From Nematostella vectensis (Eukaryota; Cnidaria; Anthozoa; Actiniaria; Edwardsiidae): a stretch of DNA of 64,000 bases. Below the pieces are notes generated by a model. That model worked only from the letters and a program-made list of their open reading frames with translations. It searched no databases and had not been told where the DNA came from. The stretch lies in contig NC_064034.1 of assembly GCF_932526225.1 (NCBI RefSeq), forward strand, positions 9,735,387 to 9,799,386, read 5' to 3'. Shown here in pieces: positions 48,001-60,639 of this stretch. Within the stretch, counting starts at the first letter, position 1, and every line of letters starts with the position of its first letter. The position numbers were made by a program, and so were the translations under genes.

Positions 48001-50753
48001 CCTTTGGCGCGCACGATAACCGGTCGTTTTGCCTACCCATCAAGTTCGCCTGTGATATCGGCCTCGGCTGTTTAATTATGTAGTAATTAATTATTGTATG
48101 TTGTAAGTACCAATGTTGTTGTTGGTTACTGGACATTTTTTTTAGAAAATAAATATTTTAGTTACTGTAGAAAATTTAAAGCTCTAATGCGTGTCTAATT
48201 GTTTGTGTAGGAGGTGCGTAAGATCTGTGACGAGTTCCAGGCGGCTGGTCTCCCTTCTTATCCAAGTGGGATCCCATTCACCTTCTGGGAACAGTACATC
48301 ATGCTGCGTCAACACCTCATGGTCGCCATCATCATCGTGCTTGGCATCACCTTCATTGTGATCGCGGGCTTCTTGTGGAGCGTCTGGACGGCTATCATTA
48401 TAGTAAGTCTCCCGTCTGGACGGCTATCATTATCGTAAGTCTCCCGTCTGGACGGCTATCATTATAGTAAGTCTCCCGTCTGGACGGCTATCATTATTGT
48501 AAGTCTCCCGTCTGGACGGCTATCATTATTGAGAGTGTCCCGTCTGGACGGCTATCATTATCGTGAGTCTCCCGTCTGGACGGCTCTCGTTATCGTAAGT
48601 CTCCCTTCTGAACGGCTATCGTTATCGTAAGTCTCCATTATTGCTCGCTGTGTTTAATTAGCGATGCAGTGCTCGGACCTTAGGAAGTTGCCCTATTTAT
48701 GCAGGTGCATAGTTTACACCCGTGCACTAGATCACCCACCAGAAGTGCTCGTATGGTGGACTTATCCAGTGTTTCTAATGTCTGCTTATTCCACCAGGAC
48801 CTGACGCTGGTCATGATAACGGTCCAGTTGTTTGGATTCATGGGTTTGGCAGGAATCAAGCTCAGCGCTGTCCCAGCCGTGACCCTCATCCTATCCGTGG
48901 GGGTAGGGGTGGAGTTCACTGTCCATATGTGCATGGTGAGTACGCATTGCTTTACTTTTTCCTCCCCTACCCAGGAGTAAGTAATACACATAATATACGC
49001 GTCTTGCACTAAGACATCACGTGTAACATATTGATCGACATGTGACCACTATGTTGCAGGCGTTCCTTACGTCCACAGGGGATCGTAACCACCGCATGCA
49101 GACGGCCATTGAGCACGTGTTTACCCCCATCGTGGACGGCGCGGTATCGACGCTGCTCGGTGTCATCATGCTCGCGGGCTCAGAGTTTGACTTTATTGTA
49201 AGGTAGGTACTGATTAGAGAAGGTGTGTGTAGGTGTTCTAACTATAATCATCAGAAAATAAGGCGAGGTTCCCACTATTATCATTAGGAGTTAATGGACA
49301 GTTCTCACGATTATCAAAAAATGGGGTGAAGTTTATACTATCAATAGAAAATAAGGATAAAACTATTCTGTACATTTTTTTAGCCATGTTACTGAAACCC
49401 TTATTGACATCTGTGAACCGCGAATCACCCAAATCTCTAATTGCCATGTGATTGTTTAACAGGTATTTTTTCCACCTTCTTGCCGCCCTGATTGTCATCG
49501 GCAGTCTCAACGGCTTAATGTTTCTCCCAGTTCTTCTTTCTTTTGCGGGACCTCATCCAGAGGTAAGGGCTATTACCTGGTTTTCTCTCTTTCTATGTCT
49601 GCTCACGGGCTATAGGACAACTTTAAAATATACTTCTTATTCCTATTGAAGCTGGATTTATTCATATCAATCTTTGGGTGACCTTTAAACCCGCTCGGTC
49701 AATCTCTTGGAGGCCTGGGTCTAGGGGCTTTTAGTGAGATACAGATTTGACCAAGCCATCAAGTTCTTCTTGACAAATTTTTGCCTCAAGTCTCAAATTG
49801 ACAGGAATCAGCATTTTTACCATGTTTTCTGGAGTTCAGGGAGTGGGAAGACTTAAGCTCTTCTAAACATGGGCATCCCACAGCTGTCACAAAAACATTT
49901 GTTATTCTCGTTTTCACTTTAGTACCCGATACGGTTTAAGAGTGCTTTAAATATAAATTCGGTAAGGTCGATATCAGTCAAAATCATGCAGAATGACCAA
50001 AATACCCATCCATGTTTATTAAATGACATTTGGTCTTTCAGATAAATACAATATTACGGTTTGAACACCTCACATCAAGCTGATGGAAATGGATTGAAAA
50101 TTTCACTTTTAAGTTTTGGAATAGTTGTAGTTACTTGCTTGCCGATGGAAGTGCTTTGTATGATTTGTAAAGTGGCGGCGTGATTGGCCTCTTAGCACGT
50201 AGGGATGAGGGTATAGGGGTGGGTAGGTAGGAAAACAGGTTCGCCAATGTTATCAAAGTTGTTATCGTCTCGCCACAGACCTTTGAAGTAAAATCGAGTT
50301 TGTATTTTTCAGGTTGAGGAATTACGAGCCCCCGGTACTGCATCATCGGCGGGCTCTCAGCGTGAGCTTCTTCCCAGAAGCAGTTGCAGGCGTGGTACGC
50401 CACCCACAGACTCGCAGCTGTGCATACTTGACGCGAACACAGAAAACGTGCACGATGAGCACTCGAACTCTCGCGGGCGCAGAAAGCACCGCAAGACGCG
50501 GAATAACCGCGTCCCTCGCGCCAATGCGAGCTCGCACATTGACTCAGACTCGTCTAGTTCCACAGTTACTCGAGTCACCGCGACAGCTACGGTCACTGTG
50601 GAGGTTCTTAGGGAGCAACTCGCAGGAACACGGCGCATTCAACCCGCGCGAGATACGGGACGCCCGCGGGATGCGGGACGCTCAGTACGGGACGAACACT
50701 GTCGAGTCGAGATCACAGACCTTGATCTTCAGGAAGGTGACAATGTGAGATGA
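36018..50753 (+). CDS. ptc: Patched, Hedgehog receptor (RND/sterol-sensing-domain transporter)
   Basis: Coding exons: 36018-36080, 37486-37678, 39825-40014, 40379-40448, 40843-40940, 41018-41141, 41425-41517, 41722-41843, 42055-42193, 42663-42800, 43008-43166, 43487-43576, 43852-43977, 44156-44274, 45464-46136, 46340-46573, 46957-47032, 47166-47422, 47494-47563, 47679-47767, 48211-48402, 48798-48935, 49060-49202, 49463-49562, 50313-50753; every phase joins, giving about 1378 aa. Landmarks: SESYVWAS at the N-terminus, TM1 after QKHCGK, first extracellular domain with CFWEGAK and [11 protein letters not shown], the sterol-sensing domain with GLGVDD (D475, D476), a long middle loop in exon 15, second extracellular domain from [13 protein letters not shown] to [13 protein letters not shown], and TM10 GVGVEF (E1144). 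The tail retains [15 protein letters not shown] and [14 protein letters not shown], both like vertebrate Patched. Family role: cholesterol transport that represses Smoothened until Hedgehog binds. No canonical PPxY motif is present in the loop (only QPPYIG). Confidence 0.96.
37679..39824 (+). other. Patched intron 2, no embedded gene
   Basis: A 2.1-kb AT-rich intron. I see no exon, RNA gene or clear repeat in it. Confidence 0.5.
42353..42542. mobile_element. MITE-like element with poly-C runs in Patched intron 9
   Basis: Left end CAGGACCGTAGCAGG is mirrored by right end CCTGCTACGGCCCTG. The 190-bp body carries two C-rich runs (about 42391-42408 and 42500-42515). No coding capacity. It has the same design as 5925-6084. 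Confidence 0.75.
43730..43851 (+). repeat. Dispersed repeat supplying the 3' splice site of Patched exon 13
   Basis: Similar over about 120 bp to 29444-29577 (AAAATATTGCAA, CAAATCAG, TGGAAATG, TGGTACTTC, AAAATGGTGGC). This copy runs up to the acceptor TTCTAAG|GAC at 43851/43852, so the functional 3' splice site appears to lie within repeat-derived sequence. Confidence 0.6.
44400..45345 (+). repeat. 35-bp minisatellite, about 27 copies, in Patched intron 14
   Basis: Unit core GGTTAAACACACGCATTGCT followed by CGTGTGACTTGAGGG. A seven-unit (245-bp) block is duplicated: the segment starting GTTGAATACACG at 44641 recurs at 44886. The array begins about 125 bp downstream of the donor at 44274/44275 and ends about 120 bp before exon 15. 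The open frames containing FNPLKSHEQ repeats are minus-strand translations of it. Confidence 0.95.
46597..46815 (+). repeat. 43-bp minisatellite, about 5 copies, in Patched intron 16
   Basis: Units start GTCACGATAGCTAGTGACGG and end CATGTCAT. The first copy begins about 23 bp downstream of the exon 16 donor (46573/46574); the last copy is degenerate. Confidence 0.85.
48382..48637 (+). repeat. 32-bp minisatellite, 8 copies, built from Patched exon 21 coding sequence plus its donor
   Basis: The unit begins with the last 21 coding bases of exon 21 (GTCTGGACGGCTATCATTAT plus A; residues VWTAIII) and continues with GTAAGTCTCCC. The first copy is the genuine exon end (donor at 48402/48403). Seven further copies follow; most retain GTAAGT, one GTGAGT, and one is broken (GAGAGT). 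Confidence 0.96.
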
Positions 50754-51225
50754 GCATTTCGGAGCATGCGAGGGAATCATGCAAGGGAATCTATCGTCTA
50801 TGGCGCTTGCCATAAATATCAAGTGCTCGACCCTCTGGAATGGTGTCGGATTGGAGTGCTGGAAAATTCGCACTGAAGTAGGTATATCGAGGTAGAAACC
50901 AAGTTTGACTTGTTCAACTAAAACCCAGGGTGGTATCCCAGAGCATGAGAGATTACTGGAATCGGGCGCGTTAACATGTGTGCTACGAATCGGTATGTGC
51001 GCAGGGAGACACTGGACTCGGAAATGTGCGGAATGTATTGGTCCTGGAGACAGCATAAAAATTACTGCGTTCAACAACATGTGCGGGTTAATGAAAAAGT
51101 TACAAAAAATGAAACCAAGAATGAAACCAAGAATGAACCAAGTGCTGGTTTGTTAGCAGTAAAGAGAGACACGTTACAATAAGACTGGCGTTATGGAGTT
51201 AAGTCACTGAACGAAGTGACCGCTC

Positions 51226-51440
51226 AAGGCTGGCTCACACTAGCGACATAGCGACATAACATCGCGCCCTTATGTCCTTATATAACGACATTGACATAAC
51301 GACATAAGAAAAGAAAAACATGTTATTTGTCCTATGCCGTTATGTCTCTGTCGTTATGTCATTATTTTGAACCATTCACAGTTTGAACATAGGAAATAAG
51401 TGTCCGTTACGTCGTTATGTCGCTAGTGTGAACCAGCCTT
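51226..51440. mobile_element. MITE with ~28-bp terminal inverted repeats
   Basis: Left end AAGGCTGGCTCACACTAGCG followed by ACATAGCG is mirrored by the right end (CGCTAGTGTGAACCAGCCTT). Internal direct and inverted copies of CGACATAACG / CGTTATGTCG make the whole 215 bp strongly self-complementary. No coding content; target duplication unclear. Confidence 0.85.
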
Positions 51441-52513
51441 AAAAGCTACGCTACATTTTGCGTATATATAATTTATAGTTTTGTATAAAAACAAAAAGCC
51501 AACGAGAGACACTCCGTCAGCTGAATCATGATTAATGATGGGACGTTTACTGTTGAATTCCAGGGATAGTATTTTGAAGGTTTATATTTAAGTTGCCTTT
51601 TATTTCCAAAGCACTGCTGTCTGTATAACGCTTCTAATAGAAATTTCAGTAGCATCGAACGTTTCTTTTACCAGGCTGTTTATATGGGTTAATATGGTTT
51701 CAGACGGTTTTGTCAGTATGAACAAATGAAGTTTTCTGATATATGATGAGTAAAGCTACAACTTGGCTGACTACGAGATATAACAGACAATCTTGTTTTC
51801 TTTCTAATATATAATAATTAGCAATTTGAATTAGCCATGGCCAATGTATATTTATCAATTGAAATTGAAACGATGCTACGCTTGTCTGGATGCCGTTTGT
51901 GTACTGCTTTGCGATACATGTTTCTCTTTTTTTCGTAAGTTCTGCTTGATAACCAGATGGATGAAACTGCGCTGTTTAGTTACTGGCTCGGGGTATATGC
52001 GCCTTATTGTCTGCTTTGTGCGTGTCATCTTTGCAAATACAGGGCAACTTATGTAGGAAAACGATTAGCCTGGAAAATTTGATTAATCGAAACTATTTAT
52101 TCATTGTAAAAAGTCGAGTTTATATAAAAGGAATGTATAAATATGTATACATAGAAATATAATGTCAAGTCATCACAAAGTGTGTTTTTGGCTGTTTAAA
52201 TTCATCTTGTAACCGGGATACCTGTGGAGGCCTCCACCAAGAGGCCTGGGTCGTTGTTACAAGAAACTCCAGGTTGATTGCTCTTTTTTTCAATCAACCC
52301 CGTCTTCTTAATTGAAATCTCCATATATGATTTGAGAAAACACTGGCTATACATGAAGCCAGTACTGTACCTAGCAATTCCTCTTGTTTCTATACTGTTC
52401 TTCTCCAGAAGGAACAGTGTTTGTTAGGCAAAATTCTTAGACAACGAAATTCCCGGAATAAAACAGTGCATCTCATTCCCGAGTTTGTGGCTCGTTAGCA
52501 GGCGACTACACAG

Positions 52514-52583
52514 GGTATTAAGGAATTTTTCGAGTACTCTGCTTTTTCCATATGATACGTGTGACTGTGCACCCCCCCCCCCC
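52514..52583 (+). repeat. Dispersed repeat, copy B (poly-C ended)
   Basis: Matches 23681-23756: TTAAGGAATTTT, CTGCTTTTTCCATATGATAC, GTGACTGTGCACC, then poly-C. The following CCTGGGTACGCGCCTG may be the element's end. Confidence 0.65.
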
Positions 52584-55500
52584 ACCCCCCCTCAGACAAT
52601 CCTGGGTACGCGCCTGGTTAGAACGGATGTTTTAATATCTACCTCTTGTATTTCCCCAGCCCCTAGCAATAAACCATTACCATACCCTGAATAACGAGTT
52701 GCGCGTATTAATAAATTTTGTATTTTTGCGTACTTCATTCCTACAATACCCTCCGCCACGCACTTCCCGAGAAGATGTCAGTTCATGCCAAGTTGAATAC
52801 TGGCACAACGTGTGTGCGCGGAACTCGTTTTTAACACCTAGTCACACCAGTGAGCATCTACCCTTCTCTTATGACCACAGACGGCATCCGAAAGCATTTG
52901 AATGAGAGCATTTGAATGCTCTCTTGACGGCATTGAATGAAATAAACAAGAGGAGCTGCTTAACCAATGAAACCAGAGTCCATTTTTTTTGTCTTACTCA
53001 CTTCTTATTCTTTGGTAAAAATTTCAACATTTACCAGGATTATATTTCTCGCCTTTGATAAATCTACAAAAGAAAAATATATAAAAATTCTCCATGGCTT
53101 CTTTGTGCAGTTGGCTCAGGCTGAAGTCTATTGGGGCGTTGCTTCATTCCGAATATATTAGTTTCACACGGGCCTGGCCTGAACGTTGTTTAGCGTCTTA
53201 ACCAACAGATCAACACTCTCTTAATGGCTTGGGTGCAACAGAGACTGCATGGCGCGGGGTCTCATTTTACTTCCGATTATAAAACACTTGTATTGTACTC
53301 GTACTTAGACACAGGGCGTTCGCTATTACCGCATTATTTCCACACATCCGGATTAGCCCCAATAGCCCAAGTACCATCGTTCTCTAGAGGATTCTTTACT
53401 GAGTTTAATCTTAAACACAATTTAGAATAAAATTTGAATCATAATTTTTAATATAGTTTAATACCAAGAGACCCACTTTTGGGTACGCATGCTTTTTCGC
53501 GTTCAACGGAACCTGTTCGTGCAACTGTGTGTTCTGTCAACGAGATGCGTAAATTTTCTCGTTCAGTTACGTTTTGAGCTTGCGGGTTTCATTAGTTTAT
53601 TGTAAGCTTCCTTTTTACCCGCCCACTGGGTTTGTGGTTGCAAAATTTAACTATTCCCCCCCCCCCCCCCCAGGGGCCTCACTTCAGAGTTTTCTGGAGT
53701 TTTCTGATACGAGGCATCAGCGCTGCATTAACAAGACAGAGTGTCGCGTTTATACTGAGCTAAGATGATCCTGCAAGACTATCCAAGAGAAACTTGATTC
53801 AGCGAAACGTTATTGCAGATGTGATGTCGTTGACCTATTACATTATTGCTAGATCACACCACAAAAACCTGAGCTTTATTCTGTGGTTGTATACATGCTG
53901 ACAGACGATGTGCGATCGCAATGGGCCCTGCCTTTCTCTCCAAGAAAACTTAACTAATCGTAATAATAAAAACAACCATGGAAAAAAAAGACCCCTGCAT
54001 AAAACTACCTCTACCTCACCAATACATCACGGGCAACTCCCATCACAAAAAACAAACACAGCATCATGTATCCGAAGCCCTAGAGAAGTACCGGCCACGT
54101 GTTGCATTATTTTCCATCCAGCCTAGGCTGAAAGGAGTTTTACCAGGCTTCAACGTAAAGATTCAAGGTTAACCCATCACATTGAGAGCGTACGAGTCGA
54201 CTATCTTGCTAGCAGCAATTTAAGATAATCATTAATTATGAATTAACTAACACACACCGAAAGGTTGGTGCAAAGACGCACGGAGGGTCTTCAACCTTTG
54301 CTACGCGCATGCGCGCATGATTCTAATGGCGAGGAAGTCGTCCTGACAGTCTGCCGTTTGTATTCCGACAATGCTGCGGATCCTAACATTGATTTGGAAA
54401 ATCTAGAAATATCGTTTATTTATTTTGTCTTGTCAAATTAAGGCAAAGGATGCCTTTTTTCGGTATTGGCCGCAATCTCGGCTTCCTTGGGCAAACCCGA
54501 AATACAAAGAAAATATACCTCTGCTAGAGGGAAAATTTCGGCCATTTCAAGTTTTTACATCAAGTTTCTCGCACTTTCCTCATTCTCGCAATGATTAACT
54601 CTGAAAGACTCGTGTAAAAAAGTATTTCTTTTTTAGAGTATATCTAAAAACTGACAAGACCCGGGCAGTGCAAAAGCGGCTTAGGTGCAATAGATTTGAC
54701 TATAATAATATGCTTTATGGCTATTTTCACTTGTTGAACTAACCGTTTCGTTTGCTAAGCTTTGAAAAAGCAAAGACGTAACTCCAAAAATGATTTTATC
54801 GTTCGAATATGTTCTGATGCCGAAACTATCCATTTTAGAAGTTGCTTGGAAAACGTTATCTGTTCCTTTTTCCCAGGAGGGACAAATCCTTTTTTTCCCA
54901 GCCAGCATTGGTTAGGCATTTTAGCCCATGAATATTGCCCGTAAAACCAATCGCGACAATTTTTTTCCAAGCATCCGCTCCAGCACACCCAAAAAAAATT
55001 CGCAGCACAACTAGTTTGACTCCACAAATTTGCCAGCAGAACCATTTGGGACCGATTTTTTCCCAGCAACCGAGGGGTCTAACATCTTCCTGGCCAGCAA
55101 ACAAACGGGCTGCGGAACAGATATTTTGCAGAACAGATCAGTTTTGTCCCTTGTGCCAAAAAGCGCACTAGAGCTGTTCTCGCATCGTTTCGGCTTATAT
55201 TTTTTCAGTGTAACGAGATAGACAACTAATCTTTGCGCATATGACGCGACTAATGCGAGGATGCATGCTGTCTGGCGTTCTCCTTTTAGAAATGCGTCTC
55301 TCTTCGAACCACATGTCTGAGCTTGGGATTCCATCGCCGCATGCAAACCCGGGAGGTCATCAGAAGGTCGATTTGAGTCTTTGTGTTTGAACCCCCAGGA
55401 GGTCGGGCGCATTTTTGCTTGAGCAAGCTTCACAAATGTGCGAATAGCTGTCTAAACACTCGGCTCCACTCGTGGTTTGAACCAATGAGCCATTTCTGTC

Positions 55501-55832
55501 ATCAAGAGAAGAGAAATCTACATTAAAAGGATTATGGTTAACAGAAGTAAAACTCTTTAGTGTGTAAAGTAAGCATGCCTTTGTTCTTGCGAGAGTTAAT
55601 AAGAAAATCAAATGTTATCAATACAATCACCATACCATTCTCGATTCTCGTCTAGGTCGCTAATGTAAACACTCGCATCCCGAAAAGTAAATTACCAAGG
55701 AAGGATGCACTTTTTTTTCTTCCTGTGTCTCCGCAATTTCAAAAACTACCAAACGAAAACAGTAAGCATTGATGCACACAATTGCTGGAAGTTGCTTTTA
55801 AGGGTTTGCCAACAATTCCTTGTATGGTCAAC

Positions 55833-55910
55833 ATGGCGAAGTGGTGGAAGCAATACTGGTTGACGTGGGAGCCGTTTGCTGAGGCTTTAGGCATGAAACG
55901 ACTGTTTTAA
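55833..55910 (+). CDS. Possible 25-aa tryptophan-rich microprotein
   Basis: ATG in a good context (AACATGG) opens a 25-codon frame, MAKWWKQYWLTWEPFAEALG and five more residues, with four Trp in the first 12 residues. An in-frame ATG lies three codons upstream, and a stop precedes that. The TAA stop overlaps an AATAAA (55909-55914). I recognise no family; a frame of this length can easily arise by chance. Confidence 0.15.
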   Translation: MAKWWKQYWLTWEPFAEALGMKRLF

Positions 55911-58900
55911 TAAAACACTTTGAGCAACAACAAAAAGTTTGTTATTCTTCAATGTCAACTCGAGAAGGGTATATTAATGTGAGCATCTTTTCTTTACCCA
56001 AGACAGCGAAAAAGCGTGCACCCAAAAATTGGACACAATTTGCAACCAACGGCAACTTATTCTGATCTGAAAAGCAAGAAATTGTAAAGCTTCTTGCAGG
56101 CCTACTCGGGAACCTGACATATTTTGATTATTTTTATTCTCTTTAACCATTTTCTTCTTTAATGTTAATCTCTTTAGCAAGCAACAAGGCTTTAAACAAG
56201 CTATTAAATTCCACTTTCATTTTCTTTTCTAGAGGAATTTTTGGTACCAAACATAGGAAATATTTGTATTGTTATTGAAACGCAATAAATCCATTCCTTT
56301 CAAGACTTTTCCTCATTTTTCCTTTGGCATTATGATCAACTAATACTTGCGAGACTAATCAAACAATCCTTTTTGGTTTGGAAGCAAGGAATCCCATGTA
56401 TGCATATATCGGTCAAACTAATAAGAAAATGGAAAAATAATTAAAGTTTATCAGGAAAGGATATACAGGTAATAAGCAAACGCGAGATGTCATTTTAAAC
56501 GCGGTATACGATTTTAAAGTAATTTTTAGCTTAAGTAATTAAATTTTTTTCACCAGCCTAAGTGCAAGTATTATTTATATTTGTAAAATATATTTGTACT
56601 CGACACATGACATTCGCAGTGGAATCAATAGCATGATCGTCACTGCCTTCAGATATTACTCGGTAAATAACTCGGTGAATGAAATGTCGAAGAGTATCGG
56701 AATAACAGCATCACGGCGTTAAAAATGTATAAAATCCTATGCTTTTATAATCTTTCCGTGCGCTCTGGGATAAAAAGCCTGTGTGATGGTACTTGAAGTT
56801 GTTGTTTTTTATCATGCCCTCAGTCTGTATCCCATACTGAATATTGTGCAATAATAAATAAATAAATAATGAAAAGGTTTTACATTGTTTTTCTGTTCAT
56901 TTTGAGTTTCGTACGAAAGCTTCAGGGGATCTTCTGATCCTTGAAATACAAGTGCCGTAATACTTCCACTATACTTTACATATCTACAAGAGAGTTCTAC
57001 AGAGTGTCTTTTCTTTAATAAACAAGCACTTTAGTGTTCTAACTTGTTGAGCAGTGCTAAGCAATTCATTAGAGTCGAGGAAACCCTGTTATTATTGACA
57101 TTGGCAAAGCACAAGAACCATATGAGTTTAGGGGTATAACAAAAATGAGTAGAAGTATAACAAAGAAAAGACTTTATGAATGCTTCTCATGAGGCATGGG
57201 TTTCTCGAAGCACGTTATCAAGACTCATGACATAAAATTTTCACACAGCAAAAGAAAGCCAAGGAGATACCCTGGTCGATCTGGCACCACCGTCTCATGG
57301 TGTAACTCACAGCTGGGTTAAAGACGGCTTTCCACACACTTGTCAAAGTTCCTGACTTAACCTAGAGACTCTCGTCTAGATTAAGGGCTAGGGAATTTAT
57401 TCCGTCCGTATTTAACTAAGGCTCGTGGGATCTTTATTGCTGGTTGTATATATAACTCGATTATCATTCTTGGAGAGGAGAGAGGACAATATACGTAAAG
57501 GAAGTTTTCATGCTAGCGAAAAATTTTCCTTTTTTCTCTTTAATTTTATTAGTTGTGCTTAAATTTCTTAGTTGTGTATTTTTCTATTTCAATCCGTATA
57601 CTCGTAATAAACTTAGAGCTCAAAACGAAAAATGAAACCCGGAGAAGAACATTTCAAATGTCTGTATGTTAAATTTCGAATAAAATCGTTACAATCCCAA
57701 ATGTCACTAACACCCTATCGTTATTTTTGAAGATGGATAACGTTGCTCATGGGATAACATTGTGCTTAGTGTTTACTATGATATGGGATATGAAACAAGA
57801 ACTAGTATTTGAGCTGTAAAACATAGTCGCTATATAGTTACCGTAATTCTAATATCCAATGCGTTTTAGATAAAGTCAGGAACTCCCACATCTTTAGAGT
57901 ATTAGATCCTAAGTTCCCCAATATCTTTTGGGAAGCTTCTAAATACGATTTAAAACTTGTTATGTTGTATCTGCACTGCACTGGATATTCATTGTTCTGA
58001 GAAAGCGCCCAATGGCGGCAGAGAAACCGGGCTCCGCACTGGCTGACTAGGTTCTTCCTTTATCTCTCGAATTACTTAGGTTTCTAAGGATATGTTCATA
58101 CTCTACACTCTACTATCAGCTAACCGTCCTTACTTCACCTTTAAGCCCTATTCGTATTCATAACTGAAAACCTTTAGACAGGCGCCAACCCGACTTTCTA
58201 TTCGGAAATTGGTCTCCAGCAATTAATGTCTTACATGGCTGATCAAGTTTGCAAACAATATCCAAAATAATGCTGGGGAGAGGCTTTTAAAAATATTAAA
58301 CAAACGCACATCTTTATCTAATTTGGAAGACATGTAGACGCTGGGCTGTAATAGAGTCCTTTTTTGTGTTTCTCTAAAGACAGTTCGGGATTGATCAAGT
58401 AAATGGTTTATCCCCCTCGCGGCTACAACCTATCTCTACGGTTATTATTCAAGCAAAAACACAAACCGATAGCTAGAGAAAGCAACATCAACAAAAGAGT
58501 ATCGCAATAAAGTTTCTTCCAGCTTTGAGAGAAACAAAGCGTATATAATGCTTTGGAACAAAATAGTCCCAGAAGGAAAGTCTCCAGATATTTACCGGGG
58601 AAATAACCTTGTAAGCTGATAACACATTGGCACCTTTTTCTCTTTTTTCAATTGGCATCTTACAAATAAAGGTAAAGCTTTAATTGATATTTTAATATAT
58701 CGTTTCTTGTACTTTATCAAGACGTAAGAAAAAGAGGCAAAACTTAAGACAGAATGTTTTATTTCAATGCCTTGTCTTTCTAATGGAAAGGCAGTTTGAA
58801 AGTGCACTTAGCTTGGTGCTAGTTCCTCTCATCAGAAACCTGCTGGGTAAGCGGCCTCGCTGTTATCAACACAGCGAGACCTTGCAGGCGCTTGGCCAGT

Positions 58901-60639
58901 TCGCCTATAGCGCCCTTCCCACAGGTGTAGCCATCCAACAGCTATATCTTACACAACAACAATCATGTTACTATTTATCAGGTACCACGAAGTCTGAAAG
59001 CTAACATGTCCAGCCTATAATTAAAGTTTTCACTCGTTTTAAAATTACTTTTTGGTGTGGGCTTATTGTGCTTAGAATAAAGTTGATGTTTTGATATTTT
59101 AAGTAATTGGTTATTCATTTTTCAAATGGTTAGTTTTAGGGCGCGAATATAGCACGCGCATCGTTTGTAGGGGCGTTTCTACCGGCGACTTCCAGCCAAA
59201 TAGATCTTTGGCACGGAATCGCGAATTGAAGCTATTATCAAACTTTTATGTTCTAACTTCCTTTCATGGAAAACACGATTGTTACCCCACTCTGCCTAAA
59301 TGAGCTTTTGATACTTTGAGCGGCGTTATCTTTTCCCCGTTTTCTCTTTTTTTATACAAAAATATTTCCAACTGCCCTTAAATAATTGATCAATCTTTTC
59401 AATTTACAGCCTGTAGTCACTATTAACTTTGACCATTGTCTTTTTATTGCACCAAAATTTAAGCTCCCTTAGCTAACATAAATCCTTCCACCCCCTAGCA
59501 ATTCCCACACGTTTAATCTGGTTTCAAAGACAAGAGATTTAACAGCATGGTGTTATGGCTCACGACGTTTTCAAAGCGTTTTTAAGCTTCGCGAGAAAAA
59601 ATATTGATTTGTGATAAAGATCACTTTGGTCACGTGTTTTGTGTCTTGTCAGGAGATAGCAGAAAAGCCATTCTTTTCAGGTCGAATACGTCGTGTTTTG
59701 CTTTGTTTTGTGAGGAATATCTGATCAATTATAGAGCGAGCATTGCAGTAATAAGCTTCTTATCATTTCCCTCGATGTTTGCCGCTTGTGCTCACCCTGC
59801 CCTAGCACGCGTCATAATCTTCAGCGTACAGGGTTGACGGTATTTTTCGTGGAAGCTTAGCTTAAGATAGCGTTCCCTATTATCCATAATTTGACGTTAT
59901 TTACTTCTTCATCCGGTGCGCATTTATGTCCTTTAGCTGGCTAAGTCATAAAGGATATTGCGTGTTTAAAAGATTTAGGTTTTCATTGTGCGCGACCCCC
60001 TTAAAGTCCACCCTGCGCCTTGAAGGTCCTCTAATGAACTACTGAAATTAAAAAAACTTCATTATTGCGCATTCTGTCTCTTGGACTTTCGTAATCAATG
60101 CCGACGGTTCTTGCCGCTAAGGAAACCACATAGCTGTTTTGATTCAAATGAAGAAAACTGCTTTCTTTAAAGCCAACCAATGTTTCTTTTGGTTCAGACT
60201 ATTTTCCAGCTATCGGCACTAACGGGACATTAACACATTTTTTATTTCATTTATTTCGCACCAAATATTAAATCCATTGTAGCAAAAGAATGCGCAAATA
60301 TTGTATGTGGAATGACGAATTGTTTACTTTAGATTTAAGTCGTAATATCTTGACAAAACGCTTAGTTCAGGGTAGCTTAACAACATACGAAATATAAATT
60401 TTGACCGAAAACCGCATAGGACCAATGTGCTTAATAGAAACGCTTTTTGACGTATAAGTATTATTCTTCAGAAAAAAAAAGAAGCATGAAATTGTTATGA
60501 TTTACATTTGGCTGTCTTTGGTCATCTCATATAATGGTAATTATGGATACGTCAATTTATCCTCGGGACATAAAAACAACTGAGAATACACAAAGTTTTG
60601 TTTGAGTTGTATCCCGCCGTTTGGATCCCCTTCATCTGT

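Larger units (their letters stand above)
50754..60600. other. Long intergenic stretch; few repeats, no confident gene
   Basis: After the Patched stop the DNA is AT-rich. I see a MITE at 51226-51440, a dispersed repeat at 52514-52583, a 15-base poly-C run near 53657-53671 and one tiny open frame at 55833. Other short open frames (for example 53224, 58783, 59604) have no recognisable domain or splice context. Exons of unknown genes could be missed. Confidence 0.45.

Noticed and set aside
55445-55530. Minus-strand B-box-like sequence (GGTTCAAACC) suggesting a tRNA or tRNA-derived SINE
   Set aside because: No A box or cloverleaf could be built at the required distance.
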